Assembly (NCBI GenBank): GCA_963930645.1
Contig: OZ005657.1
Coordinates: 48,772,153 to 48,836,152, forward strand
Reading direction: 5' to 3'
Origin: Salticus scenicus
Taxonomy: Eukaryota; Arthropoda; Arachnida; Araneae; Salticidae
DNA: 64,000 nucleotides
The notes below the pieces were generated by a model. It made no database searches. It saw only the letters and a program-made list of their open reading frames with translations, and was not told the DNA's origin. Within the stretch, counting starts at the first letter, position 1. Each line of letters begins with the position of its first letter. Position numbers and translations under genes: made by a program. Shown one piece after another: positions 1 through 11,300 of this stretch.

Positions 1-533
1 AAAAAAATCATTTCTTTCTCTCTCATATCAATGCAGTTTCTGGTGGTCATATAACTGTCATTTTTGTCAAAATTTCATGATACAAATTTTATTCTTCATT
101 TTGCCTGATCGGCAAGATAGAATCTTTATGCTGATAAGCAGTGCATAATTCATGCTCATGAAGCACACTTATCACAATCACTGCTCATGAAGCACGGTGG
201 CGTTTATTTCACATACATTTGATTACCAAGCTTTTGTAACTATTTGTGCGTTTGACTACGATTTTGAAAGAAATATATACAAACATTTAAATTTGAGGAC
301 ATTTAGTGTTCCCAAGTCATCAAAAATTTTTCAGGGACAAAAAATAAAAAAAGTCAAAATTTGGAGATAGTCCTCGAATTTCGAGGACGTATGGTCCCCT
401 TATGCTACATCGAAAATATGATTGGAATGTAATTTCTAAAGGCGCTGCGAAGTCATTCTAATTTCGAATAATCTTAAGGGTTAGATAGATCGTTCATTTA
501 CGATTCATGAAGGTTCTCAGAAAAGAAACCATG
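1..533. other. AT-rich DNA, no gene seen
   Basis: No coding or transposon signature was recognised. A 14-bp direct repeat, TGCTCATGAAGCAC, occurs twice near 150-195. A weak pair of GAGGAC-type motifs lies at 290-400. Confidence 0.5.
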
Positions 534-537
534 TTAA

Positions 538-972
538 GGGCCCGCTTCACTCACCGCCGCCGGAAGCCGAAGCTAATGTTATTTTATGGGAAATTTTTCT
601 TTACAAATAACTTATTAACTAATACATATTTTTAAATTCTGTTTTCACATTCTGAAAATTCCCAGCTGTTAAACTGACGGATTATTTTTATTTTTTTTTT
701 TTATTATTTTTTTAACTTTTTATATTTTATTTTGAAGCTGCAAAATACGAATTTTCAATATGTGATTTTTTTTTTTCATTTTGCAATTTCAAAATAAAAT
801 ATTAAAAATTAAAAAAATACATTTTTAAAAAAGGTCCGTCAAATATAACAGTTGGGAATTTTCTGAATGTGAAAACAGAATTTAAAAATATTTATTAGTT
901 AATAAGTTATTTGTAAAGAAAATTTCCCCATAGAATAACATTGACTCGGGCGACTGTAAGTGAAGAGGGCCG
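538..972. mobile_element. foldback MITE with TTAA target site (piggyBac-like)
   Basis: Two arms of about 140 bp are inverted copies of each other (about 538-700 and 825-972). They share the tract around AAATTCTGTTTTCACATTC, and a T/A-rich spacer separates them. The ends read GGGCCCGCTTCAC on the left and CGGCCCTCTTCAC on the right when reversed. TTAA lies at 534-537 and 973-976, the duplication made by piggyBac-type transposases. No transposase is encoded, so this would be a non-autonomous copy. The piggyBac assignment rests only on TTAA and the GGG/CCC-type ends. Confidence 0.75.
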
Positions 973-1504
973 TTAAATAATTGTTCGTCCAACAGTCTAA
1001 AAAAGGCCATTACAGGAACTTTTGACTCACCAGTTACTACTATGCATATAAGCTCTGTGCATCTCGATTGTTGCACCTCACTTTCCCGAGTGCCAGATGC
1101 ATATCTCTGAATTCTTCGTTATTATGATCGACCAGCCATTCTAGAATCGTTGATTTGGTGTATACAACGAAGATTCTGATCAAAGAGGCTCGTAATTCCC
1201 ACGTACCTGCAACTTTATCTAGCGCATCAAGAAAGTAATTATGAATCAGCATTGCTATGTGATTCCAACTCTTCTAGATATACGCCCAACCTACAAGTCT
1301 TGGAACCTGATTCTGAAACACCTTGTATATTAATAGATGTATATTGCCATAAAAGCTACATTACGTAATGAAATGCATGCAACATCTTAAGAATAACAAC
1401 ATGAGTCGCAGGGAACGGGTTAATCACTATGTTTACGATTGCATTGCTACTCTGGTATAAGTTATTCATAAATCGAATAGCAGAATCATACCTGTCGAAA
1501 TTCT
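973..1504. other. no recognised feature
   Basis: Short open frames occur but none resembles a known protein or shows codon structure. I see nothing assignable here. Confidence 0.4.
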
Positions 1505-1895
1505 GATTAATGTTCCATGGCATTGTTAGTACCACCCTTTTTCTACAGCACTTTATTTTTAGAATAATTCTCTCGAAATTTAATTATGATTAAATAAGAA
1601 GAAAAATACTCTAAAAAAAAAAACTGGTGGGTAATTCTATGCAAAATGTAATGTGAGTAACAAACAGCGTTATTTCTACTTCCACCAGTATTTTCTGACA
1701 ATAATTGTTGTTCTATTTAACCACAAAATATTGCTATAAAAACACGATAAATATTTCTTTATTGTAACACTGGTGAGAATCTTTAACCTTGTTTACAATT
1801 CCCACTATCATTGTACCATAGAATTAGCCTAGAATGAAGAAAAAGGCGGAGAACACAGGACTATGGAATATTAATTAGAATGTTGGTAGGTATGA
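1505..1895. mobile_element. M7-family palindromic MITE, interrupted
   Basis: The left half (1505-1627) contains the family blocks TTGTTAGTACCACCC and GATTAAATAAGAAGAAAAAT. The right half (1829-1895) contains AAAAAGGCGGAG and GGAATATTAATTAGAATG. About 200 bp of unrelated sequence separates them, bounded by inverted GGTAATTCTATG / CATAGAATTAGCC, which suggests a second insertion. The family is defined by several copies in this window. Confidence 0.6.
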
Positions 1896-2076
1896 GCAGA
1901 ATATAAATATCAGCAATATTCTATGGACAGTAAGTCACGATAATTGTACATACTTTTCAACGCAAATGCAAGTACAGTTTCAAATAGTTACTATAACTAA
2001 ATTCCTGTTCTGTAAATATAATGGACACCTAAGCTACAGCCATATCACTAAACAAAATATTCAAGGACTGCATTTA

Positions 2077-2446
2077 CAGAGTTGCCATTTTTGTCGGAGC
2101 ATTGTTAGCCCCGTCATTTCTTCAAAAATATTTTATTTTTATTTTATCTTAGTTATATAATGTAGAAAATTATCCCATAAATAAAGTGGTGCGAAATAAA
2201 ACAGTGTTCCCATGGCCCGATTTTTTTCAAGGACTTTTCCACCAGTATTACCTAAAACTAAATTTAGGCTTAATTTAAAATACTTTAATTAATTTAAAAA
2301 TCTTAAAAGTACAATGTTCATTTAAGAATAAACTTATCTTAAGATTATTTTAGGGGAAGAGTCCTTGAAAAATGCATGGCTGTGGGAATCCTGTAAAGGT
2401 AGAAATAAAAGTGCTCCGGATAAAATTATAAAAAATTGTAACTCTG
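2077..2446. mobile_element. M4-family MITE split by a nested element
   Basis: CAGAGTTGCCATTTTTG opens the element. The inner arm reads AAGTGGTGCGAAATAAA, and the element closes with AAATTGTAACTCTG. A hAT-like MITE interrupts the right arm at 2202-2402. Compare the intact copies at 34161-34352 and 42789-42983. Confidence 0.65.
2202..2402. mobile_element. hAT-like MITE nested in an M4 copy
   Basis: Inverted ends begin CAGTGTTCCCATGGCC on the left and ACAGGATTCCCACAGCC on the right (reversed). Both continue into TTTTTCAAGGACT. An 8-bp AAATAAAA occurs at 2194-2201 and 2403-2410, consistent with a hAT duplication. The low complexity of that octamer weakens this. The right terminus carries about 8 extra bases. 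Confidence 0.55.
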
Positions 2447-2608
2447 AATTTAACTGCCTTTCAACATCATATTGGTTTTACAGAACTAATTTTACACGCT
2501 GGAAAATTTCAGTATTAATTTAAATGAAAATTGGAAATATACATTTTTTAAATAGCATTTTTTTTTTTTTAAGAATATTTTTACTGCTAAGTAAGTAAAA
2601 TTCTCAAG

Positions 2609-2778
2609 GTTGCCACGGGCGACTTAATTTTTTTTTTTTTTTTTTTCGCTATTTCCACGACATAAAATTTACAATAAATTTATGCAAGCTAAATGTCAGA
2701 TTTACCTGCTAAAACATATTATAAATTTTATTTTTTGGTAATAGTGAAAAGAATATAAAAAAAGTCGCCTGCGACAGA
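2609..2778. repeat. M12 hairpin repeat, copy 1
   Basis: Outer arms GTTGCCACGGGCGACTT and AAGTCGCCTGCGAC are inverted. The inside holds the family hairpin, an AAATTTA.AATAAATTTATGC arm facing its reverse complement around a short loop. Other copies lie at 17490, 36152 and 44985. Confidence 0.65.
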
Positions 2779-2791
2779 CTATTCTTAAGTA

Positions 2792-2998
2792 CAGCGGGTG
2801 ATCAAATTATTAGATTTTTTTTTCAACATTTTTTCGATTTTCTAAAAAAATACTAGACGAAAAGGCCTGGAATTTCACACATGCACACATGCAAAGAATA
2901 TTTAAAAACTCATTGTTTCCACTATCGATTTAGTCCAAAGTACTATAAGAGGACAAACCACAAATTGAAAAAAACTGAAAATACTTTGGATCACCCTG
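2792..2998. mobile_element. Tc1-like MITE with GGGTGATC ends
   Basis: The left end reads CAGCGGGTGATCAAA and the right end, reversed, CAGGGTGATCCAAAG. TA lies at 2790-2791 and 2999-3000, as expected for Tc1/mariner insertion. The element is 207 bp with no coding capacity. A relative lies at 60405-60601. Confidence 0.65.
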
Positions 2999-3132
2999 TA
3001 TCACAAAAAGCTCCAAATGACTTGTAACTTTAACACATTGTTGCATATATTATGTACAATATTTGTATGTTCTTGTGCGAGAATTGCGCAATTATTTAGG
3101 CGGATATAGTTTTTTTTTTTTTTTTTTTTTTT

Positions 3133-3460
3133 CCGAAAATTACTAATTTTTTGACAAGTTTTTTGTTTATAACCAGAACGGATTTCCATAAAATTGCCCA
3201 AAACTTGCAGAAAAATTGACAAAACATTAGAGAAACATTATTTTGAAACATAAAATTCCCACATGTAATATTCTTTGAGATATGAGCATTTTTAGTAAAT
3301 ATTATTTTATTGCGCATGAGCGAAAGATGGAAAACTTTTATTGCATAGGTTGAAAGCTAGATATATTGAGCAACTTTTGTCAAAAGCTCATTTGAATAGA
3401 GTAAAAATTAAGCAAATTGTCGTTAAAAGAACGAGCTAGATTTTAGGTATTTTCCAGAGA
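3133..3460. repeat. dispersed repeat, shared with 38044-38370
   Basis: Shared blocks, in the same order as the copy beyond the Tc1 fossil at 38 kb, include ACAAGTTTTTTGTTTATAAC, TTGCAGAAAAATTGACAAAA, TTGCATAGGTTGAAAGCTAG and AACGAGCTAGATTTTA. No protein is evident, and the family is unknown to me. Confidence 0.6.
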
Positions 3461-3865
3461 TGAAATTTCGTAAGGGGTTTTTCACTTGCTGACGACGTTC
3501 GACGCAAAAATCTTAATGGGTACCATGTGGTACTGCAAATTATAGAAACTGAGCATATTCTTAGCACAGTGAACTGACAACACATTTTATGTAAATTTCG
3601 AAAGTAGAAAAAGCAGAATTCATGAGAGACACAAAGACGTATCCTTGGGACTTCACAGTGAAAAAAACAAAAACAGATTTTTTCAATAAGCACAATTTTA
3701 TATTCATCTGCATTCATAATTCTGTTTATAAACTCAGTACGAAGATAAGCCGTAAATGTTGGTAAATATAACAATTTACAGACATGCCAATATTTATGTC
3801 GCAGCACTGCTAATGTCCGCCTTTATCTCACGCTACTTTATTTCTGACGAAATTTTTCCGAAACT

Positions 3866-4055
3866 TACCGTAATCTTCAGCGTATAATCCGAAGGTTAGT
3901 TAAGTCCATTTTGCACCAGAAATTTTATTTGTCAAATAAAGCTATAATTCTCCGAGGTGTTTCTTTGAAAAAATATAAATTTGTCTGTCAAATAAAATTT
4001 CTAGTGGAGAAATAACATATCTTATGTGCGGATTATATGCCGGAAATTACGGTAA
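3866..4055. mobile_element. M14 MITE (CCGTAATTTCCGGCGTATA ends), copy 1
   Basis: Inverted ends are TTACCGTAATCTTCAGCGTA and, reversed from the right, TTACCGTAATTTCCGGCATA. Interior arms also pair (AAATTTTATTTGTC against GTCAAATAAAATTTCTAG). TA at both outer edges suggests a TA target. A second copy is at 33890-34078. Confidence 0.65.
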
Positions 4056-4077
4056 TTACAGTTAAATAAGAAGAGGT

Positions 4078-4140
4078 TGAGGTTGAGCGTTTTTTACGTA
4101 ATACTACTGCTAGACTATGGGCAATTGGCAACGGTATTAC
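4078..4140 (+). repeat. S3 repeat head, fragment
   Basis: Carries ACTATGGGCAATTGGCAACGG, the block shared with the S3 copies at 13356 and 39549. Truncated, and immediately followed by half of an M4 element (AAAGGGCAGATGCTAATAATG). Confidence 0.5.
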
Positions 4141-4192
4141 ATAAAAAGAAAAAAGGGCAGATGCTAATAATGCTCCGAGATATATTAAAAAG

Positions 4193-4378
4193 GCAGAGTT
4201 GCCAACTTTTAAAAATTATTCTAGAGCATTTTTAGTACCCGCTTTTCTTTATACTATAATTTTCTTTAATATGTGACTATGATTAAATAAGAAGAAAATC
4301 ATTCTTTAAAAATACTGGTATTAAAAAAGGAGGATACTAACAATGATCCGGAACAAATTATAAACATTGGCAACTCTG
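4193..4378. mobile_element. M4/M7-family palindromic MITE
   Basis: The element runs from CAGAGTTGCCAAC to GGCAACTCTG. The centre holds ATGATTAAATAAGAAGAAAA and the right arm GGAGGATACTAACAATGATCCGG. It appears complete. Confidence 0.7.
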
Positions 4379-4462
4379 AAATATTGTTATGTCTGCATTT
4401 ACCAAAATGCTTTCATGACGTTTTTGTATTGTTATTTAATTGCAATTTTAGTAATTTTACAG

Positions 4463-4842
4463 GTCGCGGTAGCATAATCGGTAAGAGTAGCTTGATCGTA
4501 ATTGAAAGATTAAGGGTTCGATCCTCTAGCGACAGAAGACAGTCGTCTACGCTAATGGCGTCTGGTGCACGTTAAATCTCTCGTGGTTGCAGAGTCTACT
4601 AGTTCCCATCAAAATTATACCTCTGGGAGTACTGGATCAGGAGATTTACTCGGCTATGACCTGGATCAAAATTTGAGCTCTTGTTATTCGCTGAGGCTGC
4701 CCTTTTACCTCATCTTCAAGAGCGATGTCATTCTTCTACCGCTTGTGGTGTTCTAAAAAACGGAAGCGCTCGCTTGTCACCTTAAATCCGAGTAGTTTTA
4801 CTATGGTGCTCGGAGTTTCCGAGTGGCTTAAGTGACGACAAC
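4463..4842 (+). mobile_element. tRNA-derived SINE (S1) with 10-bp target duplication
   Basis: The first ~70 bases (4463-4533) look like a tRNA: inverted ends GTCGCGG / CTAGCGAC, an A-box-like TAGCATAATCGGTAAGAG and a B-box GGGTTCGATCC. These would make an internal RNA polymerase III promoter. A ~310-bp body follows, containing TGGTGCACGTTAAATC, and ends in GTGACGACAAC rather than poly-A. AATTTTACAG is duplicated at 4453-4462 and 4843-4852, marking retrotransposition by a LINE in trans. Which LINE is unknown. Coding potential is not expected. Confidence 0.8.
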
Positions 4843-4888
4843 AATTTTACAGTCGAACTCCAGAGGTCAAAATTTACAAGTTATAATA

Positions 4889-5447
4889 TTGGGTTGTTCA
4901 GAAAGTAATTTCGTTTTTTTCAGCAGAGGACTTAATTGTATTTTCTTTCACACCATCTTCACAATTAAGCTGCATTACCATTATATATTATGACAGCTGA
5001 TATAGCAAGGCTTGTTTGTGAAAAAGTTCCTTTTATTCTGCTCAATAGATTTTGATTGGTGCCCTATCAAATAAAGAAAATCGGAAACGACATTTTCGGC
5101 ATATTTTCTTTTTCCTATCAGAAAGGCGAAAATACAGTTCAAACAAGGAAAAAAGTATACGATGTGCATGCAGAAAATTTATTTAAAGAACGCCAGTGTC
5201 AAAACTGGTTTACCAAATTTTGTTCCGGCAATTTTGACGTTGAAGACGCATTACATTCTGGAAAACAGTTTATGCTAAATACAAAATAAAGTATTGATTT
5301 ATGAAAACTGCCAAATAACAACTCATGAGATCGCTAAGAAAACGACCAAAGTGGAGAATATATAATTCAATAAAATATTTATACAATATAAGAAAATCGT
5401 CTTTCTCTTTTAAAGGAAAAAACAAAATTACTTTCCGAAACACCCAA
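4889..5447 (+). mobile_element. internally deleted mariner
   Basis: The ends are TTGGGTTGTTCAGAAAGTAA and, reversed from the right, TTGGGTGTTTCGGAAAGTAA. TA lies at 4887-4888 and 5448-5449. At 559 bp it is well under half of a ~1.3 kb mariner. The surviving frame (about 5110-5289) matches the N-terminal helix-turn-helix part of mariner transposases: QTRKKVYDVHAENLF, then CQNWFTKFCSGNFDVEDALHSG. The catalytic D,D,D half is deleted, so the copy cannot mobilise itself but keeps both ends a transposase would bind. Confidence 0.88.
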
Positions 5448-5622
5448 TAGTTTATCAACACAAGTAAAAACTTGCAAAAATTTTTTGGTAAATTCATTCT
5501 AGTAAAAATTGGAAATTTACGATAATTTTAAGGAAATTTTCATATAGTAGATCACAGAGCAGTAATTCAGGTATACGGCAGAAAACTATGATAATTGAAA
5601 ATTAATTTATTGCTATTCTAAT

Positions 5623-5660
<38 letters not shown>

Positions 5661-6545
5661 ACATAAAAGTAAATGTATTGCAATAAGTTATGATGTCAAT
5701 TAGCAGGACATTAGTAATATGTATATTGATGTTAACATAGAAAAAAACTTTCATAAAACTGTTAGTAATGCATTGTTAGCTTTGTGCAAAGTATTATGAG
5801 CAATTTAATTTAATCTTGAAGGATGAATTTCGGTTAAATTCACGATGTTAATTATTTACACATTTATTTTTACATGTTAGTATTTTTTATTAATTTATAT
5901 ATTTATATTTCTTTCGAAATAACTCGATATTTTCCCGAATTTTTAACATTTAAAAAATGTTTTTATGGTATGGCTGTAGATGTCAAGTACAAGTAAGATT
6001 TTACAGCTTGAAAACAACTAAAATTTAAAAGAGAATGTATGAAATTAATATATAATCTTTCTTATCTCCTGATATCCTCATAGATAATTGATATTTAGAG
6101 AAAAGATTATTAATTGAAAATGACTGTCTAAAACAATCATAAAACTTGAAAAACACACCATTAAATAATAAATCAGTTACTGGTTAAGATTAATCTAAAT
6201 AAGATTGTTTCTATACCATTGTACCTAATTTGTTTCTATACCATTGATTCCATATTATTGTACCTAAACCATTAGTTTTGTAAATGAAAATATAGAATTG
6301 TTAAAAATATGTTTTTGTATCTTCTGAAAGACTACTGTTTCATTTATTTAATTTATAAAGGTATTTTCTATTTGTCTGAATTAAAATTCTTTAACTAGAT
6401 AAAATGTTCCCTTTAAAAAAATTTATTTATTAAAGTAGTTCGGTAAAAAAAAAAAAAAAAAAAAAAAGTAATGAAATAATACTTAATTATTTATGCTTTG
6501 ATGTGATTTACTTTCCCATTTTTTCTCAGGAACTTAATTCTTGAT

Positions 6546-6580
<35 letters not shown>

Positions 6581-6894
6581 TATAGTGAAATTATTGATAA
6601 AAAATATTTCACTATAGCAAAGTAGTATGTTACTAGTGACTAAATTGGTTTTCGATTCTTAAATTAATACTTGTTTGTAACATTGAAAAACACCTTAAGT
6701 CTCTATCAATTTTAAATGAAACAAAAAATCGAAAGAAAATTGCATTTCTATAGATCGATTTATCTTTCAACAAAAGACTTTAAACTTTTACATAATAATT
6801 TATTATGCATTAGAATTATAACTAATTTAAAATAGTTTAAAAACTCTTTTTTCTCCTTCATTGGGATGTATAAAAAAAATTGCTTTCGGCCTTT
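5448..6894. other. AT-rich DNA, homopolymers and one small hairpin
   Basis: No gene is seen. Contains A-tracts at 5629-5657 and 6446-6467 and a T-tract at 6549-6577. A direct repeat of TTTCTATACCATTG lies at about 6210-6250. A short palindrome, CTATAGTGAAAT...ATTTCACTATAG, lies at 6580-6616. Confidence 0.6.
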
Positions 6895-7730
6895 CCTCGG
6901 GGAAAAAAAAAACGCAACACCCGCTGTAATTTCGTTATATATTGACGCAGGAACATATAATAGACATAATTCAACAGAAAATTAAAAGCTCTTTCTGAAT
7001 ATGTTGCCAAATTTTTAATTAGGGGTCATCTACATATTGAAATGAGCGCAAACTTTGATTTTTTCAATAGCAACACCCAATTTTGACTTCATTTTTGAAT
7101 TTCTGAGAGTCTGTCAGTGCAAAAAAGAATACTGTTTATATACTTTATCTTTAGTATTTATAGAGTTATAAACAAAAATGTGTTAGGGGGTTATCTGTAA
7201 ATGTAGAAAAATAAAATTAAGATCCTATAAGAAATACACAAAATTTTAATGTTTCACGCCGGAAATCTTCCAGGAAAAAAAAAAAATATATAAAAATTAA
7301 TAAAACGTTGCTTTTTTTCCAGTTCTTTAATTAACTGGAATTCAATTTTTAGATTTGTATATACTTTAGTACTTTTTTAGATATTTTTAGGTCTATTTAA
7401 ATACATTACACTTGCGATTAGTCCATACAGTACCCTTTGAAAAAAGTGCAATATTTTTCAAGTAAAAATGTCTCTTATGGCTGTACTGATCACCAATAAA
7501 GCTTAAATTTTCTTTCGTAGGTAGGTAACATAATATACGAAATGAAATAATATAGATATATATATATACAACAACGCATAAACTAAATCTTTTCGGATAA
7601 ATTATTGTAAGGGTTCATAAAGTAAATCTTAAACAATTTTAATCGCACTTACCAGTTTTGGGTCAGTTGAACTCTTTGGAACTGTGCGATTCGTTTTATA
7701 ATTTCTATGAAAATATAATTTCTTAATTAA

Positions 7731-8015
7731 CCGTTTCGCGAATGTTGACGTAGATTCACGTCATTTGAAAATCTATAACTCTGTCAGTGGGCGTTTCTTT
7801 CGTAATTTATGTGTACCCAGTGTTCATATTTTTGCAATAAAATATACTATGGATAGAAATATATTGATTAGAAAGAATATAATTATAATGTATATCCATT
7901 TGTAATATAATTGTGAATACAGAAAATTTGTTCTGAAATATTTTATTTTGAGATTATAACGTCTGAAGGCGGGTCTTACTGTCAAAAAGGCAAAATCCTG
8001 CAGTCGCAAAAAGTG
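7731..8015 (-). mobile_element. piggyBac-like MITE M6, copy a
   Basis: TTAA at 7727-7730 and 8016-8019 flanks a 285-bp element. It opens with CCGTTTCGCGAATGTTGACG and closes, reversed, with CACTTTTTGCGACTGCAG. Inverse orientation to copies b (19757-20054) and c (30198-30501), which share TTTTGTCTTTTTGA.AGTAAG and the GTCAGTGGGCGTT-type block. Confidence 0.75.
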
Positions 8016-8542
8016 TTAAAATATATTTATAAAAGTTAAAATATGTTTTTAAAAATATATAAAGTTAAAATATATTAATAAAATTTTAAAGACTAAAGTG
8101 TCCTTAAAATAATAACCCTCCCCCTTACAAAATAAATAAATAAAATAAAATAAAGCAATATATGAAGCAAATGATTAAGCCTTTTTTAACTTTGACGGTA
8201 GTTAAGAAACGATTTTACAAGTCTGTCTTGAATTCCAATTCCATTCGTTTTTTATATTTGACAATTTCACATTAAACCTATTTTTCTATTTAAAACAGTA
8301 AACCCCGTCTAATTAGTTAATTTTTTTTTCTTCTAGTGTTCGTTTAAAAGATTCAAAATTTATCGCCAACTAATCGATGAAGTAAATACCACTTGTGCAT
8401 ATTTTTGTCAACATAAAGTAAGGGGTTTAACAGGAATACTCAATGTCACATTTATTATTTTTCTTTTCTATATTGTTTTGTTTTGAAGAACGATGAAGGT
8501 GGGGCTTGTCTTCTTTAGAAAACAGGAATTCTTGATGCTAAG

Positions 8543-8671
8543 CAGGGATGGAACACGTGCGCAAAATTCATACCGGAATCTATTTAAGAAATTTCTCTAC
8601 CTGTAATATCGTTGATTTAAGAAGTAAAAAAATTTCTTACATTGATAGTGGTATGAATTCTTACATCCCTG
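8543..8671. repeat. M15 palindromic repeat, copy 1
   Basis: CAGGGATGG...CATCCCTG outer arms with inner AAATTCATACCGGAATCTA facing AGTGGTATGAATTCTTA. It sits within E1. A related palindrome is at 32541-32654. Confidence 0.5.
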
Positions 8672-9424
8672 TGCTATATCAAAAATCATCATTTTTGTTT
8701 CATTTCTTTGCGTTTGACGTTGTTGTTATATAATTTGACCCGTAAATAAAAAATAAAAATATTTTGTTTGATTTTGTTTGTTATTTCTTAAGATTTGATT
8801 CGTTATCTCATGCAAAACTTTATAACAGACGGCCCCCTAAACCCCTCCAAAAGAAAGATTTATTTATATCTCGAAAACTAATAACTGGAATGAGCTGCAA
8901 ATTTGTAAACCCATGTTTTTCAGCATTAGGATTCATTTTATGTAAAAATTAATATAGGTCATAATTCATAACTTTTATGCATATGAATTTATTAATATTT
9001 TTCAGAATTAAAAATATTTTTCAGAATCAAAAGTAATGATGGATTATGTTTGGGTTTCTTCACTGTATCTCGTAAAAAAAAATTATATCGATCAAGTTAT
9101 TTTCGTGAAGATATTAATAAAAGTTTGAAATATGAATTTAACATTAGCACGTTCAAACTTTGAACGCTTATAACTCTGTGAAAAAATAAGTAAAATATAC
9201 AAACACTATACTTTTTCTCGTTGTTGCGATCCCAGGAATTCAAATATAAAATAAAAATGGGGCATTACCATTGAAAAAAATCAAAGTTGGTGCGCGTTTT
9301 AATATGTAGATGACCCCCAATTCAAAATTTCAATTCATTTTCTGAAACTACTTAGAATTCCCCGTCGAATGATACCTATTACATTTTTCTACATCGATTA
9401 GCAACCATAGTGTTGCGTTTTTTT

Positions 9425-9455
<31 letters not shown>

Positions 9456-9466
9456 CCCGACTGTAC

Positions 9467-9580
9467 TTGCCAACATTCTAATTAATATTCCGTAGTCCTC
9501 TACTCCCCGCCTTCTTTTCCCCCTGCCAGTCTTTTTTTAGAGTATTTTTATTCATATTTAATCGTAACTAACTCTTTGAT
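9467..9580. mobile_element. M7 MITE, left half
   Basis: TTGCCAACATTCTAATTAATA followed by CCGTAGTCCT and TTTAATCGTAACTAA. The right half is missing. It abuts the E1 right end. Confidence 0.55.
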
Positions 9581-9596
9581 GGCCCTAACGCTCTAA

Positions 9597-9697
9597 ACAT
9601 TGTTAACAAATTTGACGACTATTTTATTCAAATATCACCAATAATTCTGTAGAGCGATATTTAGTATATTTAATGGACGAATAACCTCCGAAGTGAT
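9597..9697. mobile_element. M1 hAT-like MITE, partial
   Basis: TTTTATTCAAATATCACCAATAA, then ATTTAATGGACGAATAACC. This matches the first half of M1 as at 34357-34526; the end is missing. Confidence 0.5.
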
Positions 9698-9719
9698 TAG
9701 GCAAAAGGTGCAATTAAAA

Positions 9720-10680
9720 TTTAGGGGTGCATCTATAATAATAAAAGAAGATGTCTGTCTATCTTTTTGTCTGTTTGTGCATCTATACGTTCAGCCCCCA
9801 CTGAACGTAGAAGTACAAAAATTGACATACGGATGCTCAGAAGCCTTCCTGGGGGAATGGGGGAAAAAGAATTTAAAAACTTTAATTAGTTGAAGAGGTA
9901 TTAATTAAAACGTCAACTTATGTCAATTAATAAACGAATCAATTTTGAGCTTAAAATGCGTTTAAAGAGTGTTAAATGTCCAAAAAAATTAAAAATATCC
10001 ATCCAACCATTACAAATTCGGTACCAAATGAAAGGGCAGGTTTTTTCTGAATTCGGAAGCAAAAATTCCTTTCCAATTCGACATTTAGAATAATTCTAAT
10101 TAACTAAAATATGAAATTTTAGTGGCAACACTTGACTTTTTCTTTTATTAATCTAGACATCTCAAACAGATATCAGCTGTCGATCTTCCATTTGGAATAA
10201 TAGCTTTTTCAATTATCGATGTACCATGTGAGAAACGTACTGTAAATAAAAAAAAAGTAATTTTTGAATTTTTTCAATTTTAAACCAATTTAATATGAAA
10301 TTGGCAATCGCTGACTATTACTGCTCACTTGTCTGCAGTTAAAAAATCTAAAAAATTGCTTTAAAAATAAGGATGTTAGAAAAATTACATTTATTTAAAT
10401 TAATTTATTTCCATTTATTTGCTTATGTAAAGACAGAAAACTCCCTACATTGAAAATAATGTTATATATATATATATATATATATATGAACTAGGGAGTT
10501 AAAAGGCAATTTTGGAATTTTGCCAGTTTTAAACAGATTTCAACAGAAATTGGTAATCACTCATGATAGATTAGCCATTTTAGGTCTTAAATTTATCGAA
10601 GTTAGAGTAATGAAAAATAATAGTGTAGTTATACATATTAGGTTTTTAAGTATAGTTTTTCATAAATAAGGAAAATTCAA
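9720..10680. other. unassigned repeat-like DNA
   Basis: Begins with a GTCTGTCTATC-type tract preceded by ATCTATAATAATAAAAGAAG, an arrangement seen at edges of some arthropod elements. The class cannot be set from this alone. A (TA)n run at 10462-10487 lies between inverted AACTCCCT / AGGGAGTT. Confidence 0.35.
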
Positions 10681-10689
10681 GGAAATTTA

Positions 10690-11300
10690 TAACTTAGCAG
10701 CGCCGACTTTCGTTTGATATACACACAAATTTAAACGCGAGTAAGGAAAACAATGGTGTATTTATACACATTAAATTATGAGGTATAGCTTTTTCGGAAA
10801 CAAGGAAAATTACAGAATTTTTTTTAACATGATTTATAACAAATAACCTTTCGTTCAACATTCACATAAATTAAAAATGGTGTAGTTTTGTACATTAGAT
10901 TTTGAGATATAGCTTTTTCATAAACAAGAAAGGTTGAAGCTTAACAGCACCACCTTTCGGACGATATGCACACAAATTTAAACGTGAGTAACAAAAACAG
11001 ACCGATGGATACATTTTGTTAAAGCTGTAATGTTCAACTGAAGCTAAAATATAGCCTCTACCTAAATAGTGGAATATGCAGAATAATAGTGCCATCTCCC
11101 AAACGATATATACCCAAATACGTTCAAGATTAATTTATTTTATACACGCAAAATTCAAACTGTTACTGATTATTATTTATTTATTTTTACTTTTTTGTCT
11201 TAAAATAAAATTACACGAGATTAAATTATTTCAGCGGAACATAACAGTGCCAGCTGCAGTCCGATATACACACAAAGTTTAAGCTGTTGCTGATTAAATC
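10690..11300 (+). repeat. degenerate repeat array, about five spaced units
   Basis: The block AGC(A/G)CC(A/G)-CTTTCG...GATATACACACAAA-TTTAA recurs at about 10694, 10845, 10942, 11083 and 11248, at irregular spacing of 100-165 bp. GAGATATAGCTTTTTCATAAAC-type sequence lies between units. Similar blocks (GAGCCACCCGTGGGCC, GCGCCACCTGTAGGCC) are at 55980-56470. Confidence 0.5.

Larger units (their letters stand above)
6895..9463. mobile_element. large foldback element E1 with long inverted ends
   Basis: Inverted terminal regions of about 350 bp lie at 6895-7250 and about 9130-9463. They share CGCAACA, GGGGTCATCTACATATTGAA and TTTCAATAGCAACACCCAATTTT. The right end reads CCCGACTG followed by TA (9464-9465), Tc1/mariner style; the left terminus is worn. 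Interior blocks at 8340-8960 match E2 at 40985-41460. No transposase frame is visible, so it is presumably non-autonomous. A TTAA-flanked MITE is nested at 7731-8015. Confidence 0.65.

Noticed and set aside
3436..3807. 123-codon open frame on the minus strand
   Set aside because: Phe/Cys-rich composition expected from AT-rich DNA, no domain, no splice or start context.
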